Positions 47,010 to 56,234 of a stretch of DNA of 64,000 nt are shown piece after piece (within the stretch, counting starts at the first letter, position 1; the number at the start of each line of letters is the position of its first letter). A model generated the notes under the pieces. The model made no database searches, was not told where the DNA came from, and worked only from the letters and a program-made list of their open reading frames with translations. The DNA is from an uncultured Flavobacteriaceae bacterium (GTDB taxonomy: Bacteria > Bacteroidota > Bacteroidia > Flavobacteriales > Flavobacteriaceae), in the NCBI GenBank assembly GCA_947502635.1, contig CANNAN010000004.1:62001-126000 (forward strand), in the 5' to 3' direction. The position numbers and the translations under genes are program-made.

Positions 47010-47447
47010 ATGGGAGACTTTTCTAAAGATATCAATTCAAAATTTCCAAATAACAGAGTTAAGGCTTTGCTGAATATTATTTATACAGCAAGTTGGATAA
47101 CGAGTTACCAAAATGATTTCTTTAAACCCTATGGGATATCTCCCCAACAGTACAATATTTTAAGAATATTGAATGGTGCTAAAGAACCTTTAAATGTACA
47201 GGTGATTAAGGATAGAATGTTAGAACGTGCTCCCAATGCAACACGATTAATGGATAAATTATGTGCTAAAGATTATATAAAACGTTTACCTTCAGAGCAT
47301 GATAGACGTGTTGTGAAAATTGTTATTACAAACGAAGGAATAAAACTTTTAAAATCTATTCCACATAACATCAATAGAGATTTATTAAGTAATTTAAGTG
47401 AAGAGGAAGCAGAGCAATTAAGTAATCTGCTAGATAAAATGCGATAA
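47010..47447 (+). CDS. MarR family transcriptional regulator
   Basis: 145 residues with a winged helix-turn-helix: LNVQVIKDRMLERAPNATRL (recognition helix) and the wing KDYIKRLPSEHDRRVVKIVI with the usual DxR motif. MarR proteins repress as dimers and release DNA when they bind phenolic or oxidising ligands. The two TTTCC-type palindromes at 46400-46419 and 47470-47487 flank this gene and are its probable targets, giving autoregulation and control of the downstream pirins. No conserved redox cysteine is seen. Confidence 0.92.
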   Translation: MGDFSKDINSKFPNNRVKALLNIIYTASWITSYQNDFFKPYGISPQQYNILRILNGAKEPLNVQVIKDRMLERAPNATRLMDKLCAKDYIKRLPSEHDRRVVKIVITNEGIKLLKSIPHNINRDLLSNLSEEEAEQLSNLLDKMR

Positions 47448-47469
47448 TCATTGCATTTTTTTAAACAAA

Positions 47470-47487
47470 TAGTTTCCATGGAAACTA
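47470..47487. promoter_or_regulatory. operator dyad upstream of the first pirin gene
   Basis: A perfect palindrome TAGTTTCCATGGAAACTA with the same arms as the site at 46400-46419. It lies 22 bp before the first pirin ATG and 23 bp after the marR stop. Confidence 0.75.
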
Positions 47488-47509
47488 AAAACATTAAAAA
47501 TTAGAACTC

Positions 47510-48382
47510 ATGAAATCAAATACAATTAAAACAGTAGGACGAAGCGATTTTGTTAATATGGGGCCTATAAAATTAAGACAGCCTTTACCGAGTCAGGATA
47601 TAGATATGGTAGACCCATACATATTATTACATCATTATGGTCCTTATGAAATTTCGGAAGAGAATAACCCTTTTGATTTAGGGCCACATCCACATCGTGG
47701 ATTCGAACCGATTACGTTTTTAATCCAAGGCGAACAATTACACAGAGATTCTTTAGGAAATAAAAGTATTGTTAAAGCAGGTGATGTACAGTGGACAACT
47801 GCGGGACGTGGCATCATTCATGCTGAAGCCCCTACAAAAGCCTTTGTTCGAAAAGGAGGTGTACTCGAAGGAATTCAATTATGGTTGAATTTGCCAGCAG
47901 AAAAGAAAATGATTCCTGCTAATTATCAGCATGCAAAGAATGCGGATTTTAATGTTATTAATTCTGATGATGGAAAAGTGGAAATTCAAATAATTGCAGG
48001 TGAATTAGAAGGTAAATATGGAAAAATAAGCACACAAACATCTGTAAACGCCTTTATAATCGATGTTGAAGAAGGGGGCACACACTTTATCAAGGTCCCA
48101 GAAACACAGCAATCGATGCTATATTTATTAACTGGTGATGTAACCATTAATGGTTCGGAAGTATTAAAACTAAATGAAAACCAATTAATTCGATTTAATC
48201 AGGATGGTGATGGCTTTTCTGTTAAAGGACAGAAAACAAGCAAATTATTATTTCTTTCTGGAGAACCTTTTAATGAAAAAGTGACTACATACGGACCTTA
48301 TGTAATGAATACACAAACAGAAATCATGGAAGCCATGCGAGATTATCAAATGGGGAAAATGGGGTTTCTCCCAGCAAATTAA
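47510..48382 (+). CDS. pirin family protein
   Basis: 290 residues, bicupin. The N-terminal cupin metal motif is in GPHPHRGFEPITFLIQGEQLHRDS; GDVQWTTAGRGIIHAE follows. Pirins are iron-binding and often act as quercetinases or redox sensors. It is preceded by an operator dyad, so it is probably controlled by the MarR protein. A second pirin gene follows 109 bp later. Confidence 0.93.
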   Translation: MKSNTIKTVGRSDFVNMGPIKLRQPLPSQDIDMVDPYILLHHYGPYEISEENNPFDLGPHPHRGFEPITFLIQGEQLHRDSLGNKSIVKAGDVQWTTAGRGIIHAEAPTKAFVRKGGVLEGIQLWLNLPAEKKMIPANYQHAKNADFNVINSDDGKVEIQIIAGELEGKYGKISTQTSVNAFIIDVEEGGTHFIKVPETQQSMLYLLTGDVTINGSEVLKLNENQLIRFNQDGDGFSVKGQKTSKLLFLSGEPFNEKVTTYGPYVMNTQTEIMEAMRDYQMGKMGFLPAN

Positions 48383-48400
48383 AATAAGGAGGCTAAAGAG

Positions 48401-48476
48401 TGTCATTCAGAATGAAATGAAGAATCTCTTTTTAAAACCTGAATAATATAATTAAGATTCCCTCCTTCGAGGGAAT
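48401..48476. repeat. diverged dispersed-repeat copy between pirin genes
   Basis: It begins TGTCATTCAGAATG and continues AAGAATCTC, close to the left end of the repeat family seen at 38199 and 62132. It ends in an 8-bp hairpin ATTCCCTC-CTTC-GAGGGAAT (48457-48476). A relaxed copy, not a coding sequence. Confidence 0.5.
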
Positions 48477-48491
48477 AAAAAAACATTATAC

Positions 48492-49211
48492 ATGAAAACA
48501 ATAATTCACAAAGCAGATACCAGAGGATATGCCAACCATGGTTGGTTAAAATCACATCATACATTTAGTTTTGCTAGCTATCAAAATGCAGAACGTATGA
48601 ATTTTGGAGCACTCCGTGTGCTTAATGACGATGTTGTGCAACCAAAAATGGGTTTTGGAACACATCCACATCAAAACATGGAAATTATTTCTATTCCATT
48701 AAAAGGCGCCTTGTCTCACAAAGACAGCATGGAAAACAAACGTGCCATTGAAGTGGGTGAGGTACAAGTGATGAGTGCAGGTACGGGTTTGACACACTCA
48801 GAGTTTAATGATAGTAAAACGGATGATGTTAACTTTTTACAACTTTGGATCATTCCTGAAGAAATGGGAGTTACTCCAAATTATGAACAAAGAAAATTTG
48901 ATGTTATAGCTCAAAAAAATGCGTTGCAAACTGTAGTTGCACCTAAAAATAAATTAGAAGGAGATGCTTTGCCAATAAGTCAACAAGCATATATTTACAG
49001 AACTGATCTGGATGCAAATAATTCAATGTCATTAACAGTGAAAAATCAGAACAATGGTCTCTATATATTTGTAGTTAATGGAAACATTATAGTTGAAGGT
49101 AATAGCTTGGAAAAACGAGATGCTATTGGAGTATGGGATATTGAAACTATACAGATAACTTCTAATGAAAATTCTAAGTTTATCATTGTCGAAGTTCCTA
49201 TGATGTTGTAA
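48492..49211 (+). CDS. pirin family protein (YhaK-like)
   Basis: 239 residues, bicupin of the YhaK type: opening KADTRGYANHGWLKSHHTFS, metal motif GTHPHQNMEIISIPLKGALSHKD, and VQVMSAGTGLTHSEFN. It resembles YhaK/quercetin 2,3-dioxygenase-like proteins. It follows the first pirin on the same strand and may be part of the MarR-controlled stress unit, though no operator is seen directly upstream. Confidence 0.92.
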   Translation: MKTIIHKADTRGYANHGWLKSHHTFSFASYQNAERMNFGALRVLNDDVVQPKMGFGTHPHQNMEIISIPLKGALSHKDSMENKRAIEVGEVQVMSAGTGLTHSEFNDSKTDDVNFLQLWIIPEEMGVTPNYEQRKFDVIAQKNALQTVVAPKNKLEGDALPISQQAYIYRTDLDANNSMSLTVKNQNNGLYIFVVNGNIIVEGNSLEKRDAIGVWDIETIQITSNENSKFIIVEVPMML

Positions 49212-49292
49212 AATCTACAATCTTAATTTATTTTATACTTAGGATAAACGGAGGGATATTTTATATTTGTATAAAATTAAATAAATAGCTTT

Positions 49293-50921
49293 TTGAAAAA
49301 AATCTTTTTAGTTTTACTTAAACCCCCGTTAGTAGGAATATTATTTCCACTTTTGGTTTTGATGTTTATAGGTTTTTTTTTAATAATTCCCTTAAAAGTT
49401 TATTTTAAGGAAATAATAAATTTTTTTTTACTTACATTAATAGTAATCTCAATTTTTTTACTTCTTCATAAGTGGTTTTATAAAAAGTGTTTTTTTATCT
49501 TCTCTACTATTGTTTTGCATATACTAGCATTTATAAAAATTAGTTTTTATTATAATTATGCAGCTCGATTAAATGCATCTGCATTTTTTATTATTTTTGA
49601 AACAAATAAACAAGAGGTTTTTGGGTTTTTAATTAGTTATTTCAATGGTTTCGTTATTAGTCTAGTATTTTTATTAATTATAAGTTTAATTTTTTCTTTA
49701 AAATTAATAATCCGAAAAGAAAAAAATATAGACTTTTTTACTTTTATTAAAAGCACACGTTTTTCAAAGATAGCTTTAATATTTTCAATTTTCATTTCTA
49801 TATTCCTTATACAGTTTAAGTTTAATAAATACAACTTGTTCCTATCGAGTATTACTGCTTATAAAGATTATAATTTTCTTAAAACCCAAATTAAAGAAGA
49901 ATTATCTCAATCTCAAAGCAAGTATGTAAATGCGACTTGTAGTTTTAATGATTTCCAAACTCATATTGTAATTATAGGAGAGTCGACATCTCGATGGCAT
50001 ATGCAATTATATGGTTATGACAGAAAAACTAATCCTGAGTTAGACAAAATTAAGAGTGAATTATTGATTTTTAATGATGTTATAGCTCCAAATGTACATA
50101 CAATTTTATCATTAGATAAGATATTAACTTTTTCAAATTATAATAATCCGAATAAGATTAATAACACTTCTTTAGTTCAGTTAGCTAATGAAGCAGGTTT
50201 TGAAACCTATTGGCTTTCAAATCAACAAGCTGTTGGAATTAACGAAGCTATCTCAACTCAAATAGGTTATGCAGCAAAAAATAAGTTTTTTATGGCTCCA
50301 GATGATTTTGTATCCATTAGTTATGATGAAATTTTGCTTGAAAGGTTTAATGAAATTTTACTTAATAAAAAAAGTAAAGTGATTTTTGTACACCTTATGG
50401 GGACACATGAACCATATGAGTTAAGGTATCCTGATGCGTTCATTTGTTTCAAAGAAACTGAAAGGAAAAAAACTTTCTTTTCAATTTCAAAAGAAGAAAT
50501 GATTAATCGTTATGATAATGCAATTAGATATAATGATTATATAGTAGGTAGTATGCTTAATAGTGTGAGAGAAATGAATATAAAAAGTACTTTGACTTAC
50601 TTTTCAGATCATGGAGATGACGTCTATGATACAAATAATGATAAGTTTTTAAGACATAATGAATATTATGCCACTAAACCAATGTATGATATACCATTTA
50701 TACTATGGTTATCAAAAACATTTAGAAAAGATGTACAATGTGATACTCTTAATACATATGTAAACAGAAAATATAATCTAGAAAATTACATACACACTTT
50801 TTCAGATTTACTTAATATTAATCATGATTTATTCGATCCAGAAAAAAGTTTAATCAACGAAGACTACAAGGAGAAAATTAGATTAATACAAAATAATGTA
50901 GATTATGATAAAAAGAAATAA
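49293..50921 (+). CDS. EptA-like phosphoethanolamine transferase (sulfatase fold)
   Basis: 542 residues from a TTG start. Five predicted membrane spans (about residues 8-185) precede a periplasmic alkaline-phosphatase/sulfatase domain. The nucleophile is Thr232 in GESTSRWHM; other metal-site segments are LMGTHEPYE, YFSDHGDDVYD and LRHNEYYATKPMYDIPF. Such enzymes add phosphoethanolamine to lipid A or other glycans. The following gene overlaps by 17 bp, so the pair is coupled. Confidence 0.9.
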   Translation: MKKIFLVLLKPPLVGILFPLLVLMFIGFFLIIPLKVYFKEIINFFLLTLIVISIFLLLHKWFYKKCFFIFSTIVLHILAFIKISFYYNYAARLNASAFFIIFETNKQEVFGFLISYFNGFVISLVFLLIISLIFSLKLIIRKEKNIDFFTFIKSTRFSKIALIFSIFISIFLIQFKFNKYNLFLSSITAYKDYNFLKTQIKEELSQSQSKYVNATCSFNDFQTHIVIIGESTSRWHMQLYGYDRKTNPELDKIKSELLIFNDVIAPNVHTILSLDKILTFSNYNNPNKINNTSLVQLANEAGFETYWLSNQQAVGINEAISTQIGYAAKNKFFMAPDDFVSISYDEILLERFNEILLNKKSKVIFVHLMGTHEPYELRYPDAFICFKETERKKTFFSISKEEMINRYDNAIRYNDYIVGSMLNSVREMNIKSTLTYFSDHGDDVYDTNNDKFLRHNEYYATKPMYDIPFILWLSKTFRKDVQCDTLNTYVNRKYNLENYIHTFSDLLNINHDLFDPEKSLINEDYKEKIRLIQNNVDYDKKK

Positions 50922-51639
50922 ATTAGTGAAAATAGTAACGTTTATAGTCTTACTATTAACTTTAATTTTTTTTACAAATTATTTTATTATTCATAAAATC
51001 CAATTTAGCGGATATTATACTTCGAAAGTATGGGGACATAAAGCGAATAATTTAGATAGAATAAAAAAAGCAGAAAAGAATTTTATAGGCTTTGAACTGG
51101 ATTTAGTGTATTCAGATAGTCTTAATATATTAGATGTAAGGCACCCGCCAGAAGAATCAATAAACTTTTCATTTGAGGATTGTTTAAAGGCTATCTCTAA
51201 AAAAGAACTCAAGATTTGGTTAGATATAAAAAATCTTAATGAATTTAATTCTAAAGCCATATTAAGAAGAGTAGATGGAGTTATTAAGCAGTATGAATTA
51301 TCAAAAAAAAAATTATTAATAGAATCAACTAATCCAAGTGCTCTAGTTAATTTTGCTAAAGAAAGTTACAATACGTGTTATTATATTCCCCAATTACATA
51401 TTTTGGAAAAAGAAAAGCTGCGAGATACTATTGCTTTTATAAAAAAGATACTTCAAAAACAACCCAATTTGGCTATTTCATCAACTTATATTAATTATCC
51501 AATAATGAAAACAGAATTCCCAAAAGCTAAAAAGTTTTTATGGTCTTTAGGAAATACTATTACACTTAAAAACTATTTTAAAATTCGTGAAGTGCTTAAT
51601 GATAGCTTGGTAGAGGTACTTTTAGTAACTTATAAGTAA
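50905..51639 (+). CDS. PLC-like/glycerophosphodiesterase-type protein
   Basis: 244 residues with one N-terminal membrane anchor (about 7-27). The soluble part resembles the GDPD/PI-PLC-like TIM barrel: WGHKANN (catalytic histidine), FELDLVYSDSLNILDVRHPP (metal and second histidine positions) and KIWLDIKN. The exact family is uncertain. It overlaps the EptA-like gene by 17 bp and may act on the same lipid products, for example removing or recycling glycerophosphoryl groups at the outer face of the membrane. Confidence 0.75.
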   Translation: MIKRNKLVKIVTFIVLLLTLIFFTNYFIIHKIQFSGYYTSKVWGHKANNLDRIKKAEKNFIGFELDLVYSDSLNILDVRHPPEESINFSFEDCLKAISKKELKIWLDIKNLNEFNSKAILRRVDGVIKQYELSKKKLLIESTNPSALVNFAKESYNTCYYIPQLHILEKEKLRDTIAFIKKILQKQPNLAISSTYINYPIMKTEFPKAKKFLWSLGNTITLKNYFKIREVLNDSLVEVLLVTYK

Positions 51640-51963
51640 AACGTCTAAAGGATCTAGAGATGTTACTTTATTCTTTGTATGATGAAAATTTCATCTAAAA
51701 TATTTATATGGCTAATATCCAAACCCAGAAAGTTTCTAATAATTTTTATAATAGTACTAGTTTCTTACTTAAGCAATACTAAATGAAGTTTTTGTGCATA
51801 AATATTTTTACATATTTTTATGTTATAAATTTATATAAGAAAATGAGAGTTCGTTTTTAAAACATTAACCATTCTAGTTTTGTGTTAATTCACTTTTACT
51901 TGAATCTATTTCAAAAAATATCCGATATTTGCGTTCTGACTAACCACCAAAATAGAAAAGATT
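51640..51963. other. intergenic stretch with a possible small ORF
   Basis: 324 bp between the GDPD-like gene and the CAL67264-type gene. It holds a 35-residue plus-strand reading frame at 51679-51786 (starts MMKISSKIFIWLISKPRKFL, then FIIVLVSYLS, ends NTK), with one hydrophobic segment. It may be a small membrane protein or the broken start of another sulfatase-type gene. The rest is AT-rich; no terminator stands out. Confidence 0.4.
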
Positions 51964-52146
51964 ATGGCAATGAATAAAAATACAGTGTTAGCATGGGCTA
52001 CATGGATCATGGTTTTTGTAGGATTCGCATTAATTGGACTTGGAGCTTTTAGATATGATGATGTTGCTGGCTGGGGCTTTGCCGCTGTAGGCGTCGGTTT
52101 TTTTGCTAATGCATGGGTATTTAATGCTTTAAAAGGAAGAGTTTAA
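51964..52146 (+). CDS. CAL67264 family membrane protein
   Basis: 60 residues with two membrane spans (about 10-27 and 37-53) and a conserved-looking linker FRYDDVAGWGFAAVG, matching what I recall of the flavobacterial CAL67264 family. Function unknown. Located directly before ettA (66-bp gap). Confidence 0.88.
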   Translation: MAMNKNTVLAWATWIMVFVGFALIGLGAFRYDDVAGWGFAAVGVGFFANAWVFNALKGRV

Positions 52147-52212
52147 CAGGCTTCCTTTTTAATTGACGATTTTATAGATTAAAGTCTATCAACTATAAAT
52201 TAATAATGACTA

Positions 52213-53904
52213 ATGAGTGACGATAAGAAAGTAATTTTCTCAATGTCTGGTTTAACCAAGACATTTCAAGGTGCTAATACACCCGTATTAAAAAATATTT
52301 ATTTGAGTTTCTTTTATGGAGCGAAAATTGGGATTTTAGGTCTTAACGGTTCTGGTAAATCTACTTTATTAAAAATTATAGCAGGTGTTGATAAAAATTA
52401 TCAAGGCGATGTTACCTTTTTGCAAGATTACTCCGTTGGGTTTCTAGAACAAGAACCAAAGCTTGATGATAATAAAACAGTGATGGAAATAGTGCGTGAA
52501 GGTGCGGCCGAAACTGTTGCTATTCTTGACGAATACAATAAGATTAATGATATGTTTGGTTTGGAAGAAGTATATTCTGATCCTGACAAAATGGAAAAAC
52601 TAATGAACCGCCAGGCAGAGCTTCAAGATCAAATTGATGCCGCCAATGCATGGGAACTCGATACAAAGCTAGAAATCGCTATGGATGCGTTGCGTACGCC
52701 TGATGGTGATAAAAAAATTAGTGTGCTTTCTGGAGGTGAAAAACGTCGTGTGGCTTTATGTCGCTTGCTTTTACAAGAACCAGATGTCTTATTATTAGAT
52801 GAGCCTACGAACCACTTAGATGCAGAATCGGTACATTGGTTAGAACATCATTTAGCACAATATAAAGGGACAGTAATTGCAGTAACGCATGATAGATACT
52901 TTTTAGATAATGTAGCAGGATGGATTTTAGAATTAGACAGAGGCGAAGGTATTCCATGGAAAGGTAATTATTCCTCTTGGCTAGATCAGAAATCAAAACG
53001 TCTAGCACAGGAAAGTAAAACGGCTTCTAAACGTCAGAAAACTTTAGAACGTGAGTTAGAATGGGTACGACAAGGAGCAAAAGGACGTCAAACAAAACAA
53101 AAAGCACGTTTAAAGAATTACGATAAGTTAATGAGTCAAGATCAAAAACAACTTGACGAAAAACTAGAAATATACATTCCAAACGGTCCACGATTAGGAA
53201 CTAATGTTATTGAAGCTTCCGGAGTGAGTAAGGGTTATGATGATAAATTGTTATATGATGATTTAAACTTTAACCTTCCACAGGCAGGAATTGTTGGAGT
53301 TATTGGACCCAATGGAGCTGGTAAAACCACTATTTTTAGAATGATTATGGGGGAAGAAACTCCAGATAAAGGGGCGTTTAAAGTAGGGGATACTGCTCAA
53401 ATAGCTTATGTAGACCAAAGTCATTCAAATATCGACCCAGAAAAATCAATTTGGCAAAATTTTAGTGATGAACAAGAATTGGTAATGATGGGAGGAAAGC
53501 AAGTAAATTCACGTGCTTATCTAAGTCGTTTTAATTTTTCGGGAAGTGAGCAAAATAAGCAAGTAAAACTACTTTCCGGAGGAGAAAGAAACCGTTTGCA
53601 TTTAGCTATGACCCTTAAAGAAGAAGGCAATGTATTGCTTTTGGATGAGCCAACTAATGATCTTGATGTTAATACATTACGAGCTTTGGAGGAAGGGTTG
53701 GAAAACTTTGCAGGATGTGCGGTAGTTATATCGCATGATAGATGGTTCTTAGATAGAATTTGTACTCACATCTTAGCTTTCGAAGGCGATTCTCAAGTAT
53801 ATTTCTTTGAAGGTAGTTTTAGTGATTACGAAGAAAATAAAAAGAAACGTCTTGGTGGCGATTTGATGCCGAAACGAATAAAGTATAAAAAGTTAGTAAG
53901 ATAA
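52213..53904 (+). CDS. ettA: energy-dependent translational throttle protein EttA (ABC-F)
   Basis: 563 residues with two ABC domains in one chain and no membrane spans. First Walker A GLNGSGKST, signature LSGGEKRR, Walker B LLLDEPTNHLD; second Walker A GPNGAGKTT, signature LSGGERNR, Walker B LLLDEPTNDLD. The linker between the domains (about 240-320) is long and basic. EttA gates the first peptide bond at the ribosome E site according to energy charge. Followed by a hairpin terminator. Confidence 0.95.
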   Translation: MSDDKKVIFSMSGLTKTFQGANTPVLKNIYLSFFYGAKIGILGLNGSGKSTLLKIIAGVDKNYQGDVTFLQDYSVGFLEQEPKLDDNKTVMEIVREGAAETVAILDEYNKINDMFGLEEVYSDPDKMEKLMNRQAELQDQIDAANAWELDTKLEIAMDALRTPDGDKKISVLSGGEKRRVALCRLLLQEPDVLLLDEPTNHLDAESVHWLEHHLAQYKGTVIAVTHDRYFLDNVAGWILELDRGEGIPWKGNYSSWLDQKSKRLAQESKTASKRQKTLERELEWVRQGAKGRQTKQKARLKNYDKLMSQDQKQLDEKLEIYIPNGPRLGTNVIEASGVSKGYDDKLLYDDLNFNLPQAGIVGVIGPNGAGKTTIFRMIMGEETPDKGAFKVGDTAQIAYVDQSHSNIDPEKSIWQNFSDEQELVMMGGKQVNSRAYLSRFNFSGSEQNKQVKLLSGGERNRLHLAMTLKEEGNVLLLDEPTNDLDVNTLRALEEGLENFAGCAVVISHDRWFLDRICTHILAFEGDSQVYFFEGSFSDYEENKKKRLGGDLMPKRIKYKKLVR

Positions 53905-53910
53905 ATTTAT

Positions 53911-53947
53911 AAAACGCCTGCTGAAAAGTGGGCGTTTTTATTTTTTA
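53911..53947 (+). terminator. intrinsic terminator after ettA
   Basis: Stem AAAACGCC / GGCGTTTT with a 12-nt loop, followed by TATTTTTT. Located 7 bp after the stop. Confidence 0.8.
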
Positions 53948-54139
53948 TAAATATATCTGTAACCTAATTTAAAATTATAAACATCTAAAGTTTCAATGTT
54001 TTTTTGTTATGATCAAATATATTAATTGATGCTTTCCATTGCTTCGATTTCTTTCTAATTGCAAATAATAGAACCAACATCGGCAAAAAAAGAATACAAT
54101 CAGAATTATTATAACTCCTCCCGTAATTCTTAATAATTT

Positions 54140-54334
54140 TTATTCATTGTCATACATATGCCCTTCAGTGAAATCTTTATAAGTCTCCTCCTCATCTGAT
54201 ATTTCCGTATTCATACTGTTTAATTTTTCGTTTTCTTTTTTTAATTTATAAGACTTTCTTACTCCTAAAATTAATAAAATGGAAAAAATGATAACAACAA
54301 TAATTAGTGTGGTTACAATATCAGATTGTTTCAT
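54140..54334 (-). CDS. small membrane protein of unknown function
   Basis: 64 residues if the internal ATG at 54334 is used (the frame is open to an ATG at 54379). One membrane span (about 7-25, VTTLIIVVIIFSILLILGV) is followed by a basic then acidic tail. The shape recalls cytochrome-oxidase-assembly or FixQ/CcoQ-like small proteins, but nothing confirms it. It is divergent from the coiled-coil gene at 54612. Confidence 0.55.
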   Translation of the reverse strand: MKQSDIVTTLIIVVIIFSILLILGVRKSYKLKKENEKLNSMNTEISDEEETYKDFTEGHMYDNE

Positions 54335-54611
54335 TAAGAAAGGTGTTAGTAACAATGTAGTCAGGTGGTTAGTTAACATAGCTTAATGTGTGGCTTGGGT
54401 TATTAGCTACTCAAATATAACATAATTTATTCATTAGACAATTTAAAAGAAACACATAAAATCATGATAAAATAATTGTTTGTTTTAAAAAGATGTAACA
54501 TTTTAATAACATATTATACCAATAATTAAAGAAGTATAAGTTTTAAAATTGATTTTTTTTAACGAAATTGCTTAGCTAAATATTTGTACAACTAAAAACA
54601 TATCACTCCCT

Positions 54612-55961
54612 ATGTCAGACGATTTTGATTTATTGGAAACTAATTCAAACGAGAAAACAGAGAAAGTAGATGTCAATTGGGGGAAAGCCATAGACACTAT
54701 GAAGTCTAAATTGTCTCAAGAAGATGATCCAGAGGTTAGACAAAAAATATTAAATGCCACCTTAGATGATGTGGTACACATGGCAGAAAAAGACAGAACA
54801 ACGCTTTTAGATGCTATTAAGGACCTAACGGATTACCAAGATGAAGTTGGTATTATTTTTGAAAAATTCTCTGCACTTAATGCTACCGAGCAAAAGGTGA
54901 TCGATGATGCTCAAAAAGCTTTAGAACGTGCTAAAATAGAATTAGAAGATACCGAGGCTAAACCAGATACCTGGTGGAATAACCTTTGGGGACGTAAAAG
55001 TAAAATCAAAAAAGCTCAAGACGAATTACAGTCTGCCGAGAAAACACGTGCAGCTGCAGATAATAAAGCAAAGGCCATGTTTCAAGAGCGTATTGAAAGT
55101 GCCGATGTTCAAACACTATTAAGTGAATTGTCTTATAAATCTCAAGCAGCAGTAAGTAGATTAAAAAATCGTGAAGTAGAGATTAAAGAAGTAGAAGATA
55201 AATTGCAAGTTGCTATTGTTGAAGCTACAAAAAATCATACAAAAGCTTTAGAGAAGAAGAAAGAAGTAGAGGAGAAGTTAGAAGAGCAATATGCCTTACT
55301 AAAACAAGCACGCCAAGAGCTTGAAGATATTGTAGACAAACAATCTGCAGATTATGCGCAAGCCGTTGGTAAAGTAACGGGATTAGAGCAAAAAGTGGAA
55401 GAGTTAGAAGGTTTAAAAAATGCCTATACCACGCTAGCTGCCAGTAAAGATAGTTTTGTACATAAACATAATTTAACTATAAAAGTATTAACGTCTTTAC
55501 GTAGCAATTTACAAACACATCGTGCTAAGCTAAAGAGTGACACCGAAGAGCGTTTAAAATATTACGATGGTTATGTAGTTGCCTTAAAAGCAAGAACCGA
55601 TCAGGAATTTGCTGCCATACTGGAACATTTAGGAGTTAAAACCGATGAGCACATTGGAGAGACGCTGGCATCTATGCATACTGCAAGTGCTAAAGCACGT
55701 CAAGATATGATGGATAATATCCCAGTTCATGAAAAAGTGATGCAAGGTGTTTATAGCAGTTATGCCGAAGCTTTACAAGAAATCCGTGCTAAAGACAGTG
55801 ATATTCAAAAGAATTTTGCAGAGCGTTATGGTATTGATATGAAAGAGATTTTTGAAGATTACTATAAAATTGATCCAAATAAAGCTTCAGAAGGAGATGA
55901 TGGTGAACCACAAGGAAAACCAAAACCAGAAGCAAGTAATGATGATGATTTATTGTCGTAG
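54612..55961 (+). CDS. coiled-coil protein, first gene of the AAA+ cluster
   Basis: 449 residues, soluble, acidic. An N-terminal helical part (to about 110) is followed by a tryptophan-rich turn WWNNLWGRKSK (about 120), then long charged heptad helices (about 127-300) and a C-terminal segment ending in an acidic tail (SNDDDLLS). No catalytic motif, signal peptide or membrane span is visible. There is a loose resemblance to TelA-type helical proteins, which I could not confirm. It is the first of the plus-strand genes that lead to the AAA+ ATPase; as a filament or oligomer former it may be the substrate or scaffold of that ATPase. Confidence 0.7.
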   Translation: MSDDFDLLETNSNEKTEKVDVNWGKAIDTMKSKLSQEDDPEVRQKILNATLDDVVHMAEKDRTTLLDAIKDLTDYQDEVGIIFEKFSALNATEQKVIDDAQKALERAKIELEDTEAKPDTWWNNLWGRKSKIKKAQDELQSAEKTRAAADNKAKAMFQERIESADVQTLLSELSYKSQAAVSRLKNREVEIKEVEDKLQVAIVEATKNHTKALEKKKEVEEKLEEQYALLKQARQELEDIVDKQSADYAQAVGKVTGLEQKVEELEGLKNAYTTLAASKDSFVHKHNLTIKVLTSLRSNLQTHRAKLKSDTEERLKYYDGYVVALKARTDQEFAAILEHLGVKTDEHIGETLASMHTASAKARQDMMDNIPVHEKVMQGVYSSYAEALQEIRAKDSDIQKNFAERYGIDMKEIFEDYYKIDPNKASEGDDGEPQGKPKPEASNDDDLLS

Positions 55962-56234
55962 TAATTGTGCGTGAAGCGTTTTGATCATTATCGAATAGTA
56001 TATCTATCTCATAATCAAAAAACTTAATGTTTAAAAATAATTATGCGTTATCCTGATCAATGTGTGAGGTTTTCAAAATCTTACAGGTGATCAAGGGGCA
56101 GGCTTTCAGCAGTCATTCCTGATAAAATAGGGAGCACTTCAACAATGTCTTAATCCTTAACGCAATTAAAAGTCATATTCGTGTATTTGTGGTAATTAAA
56201 GCTAATCGAATACAGCTAACTGAATACTTTAAAA

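Noticed and set aside
54612-55961. TelA/tellurite resistance protein
   Set aside because: Only a general helical resemblance; no TelA signature and no TerD-type genes nearby.
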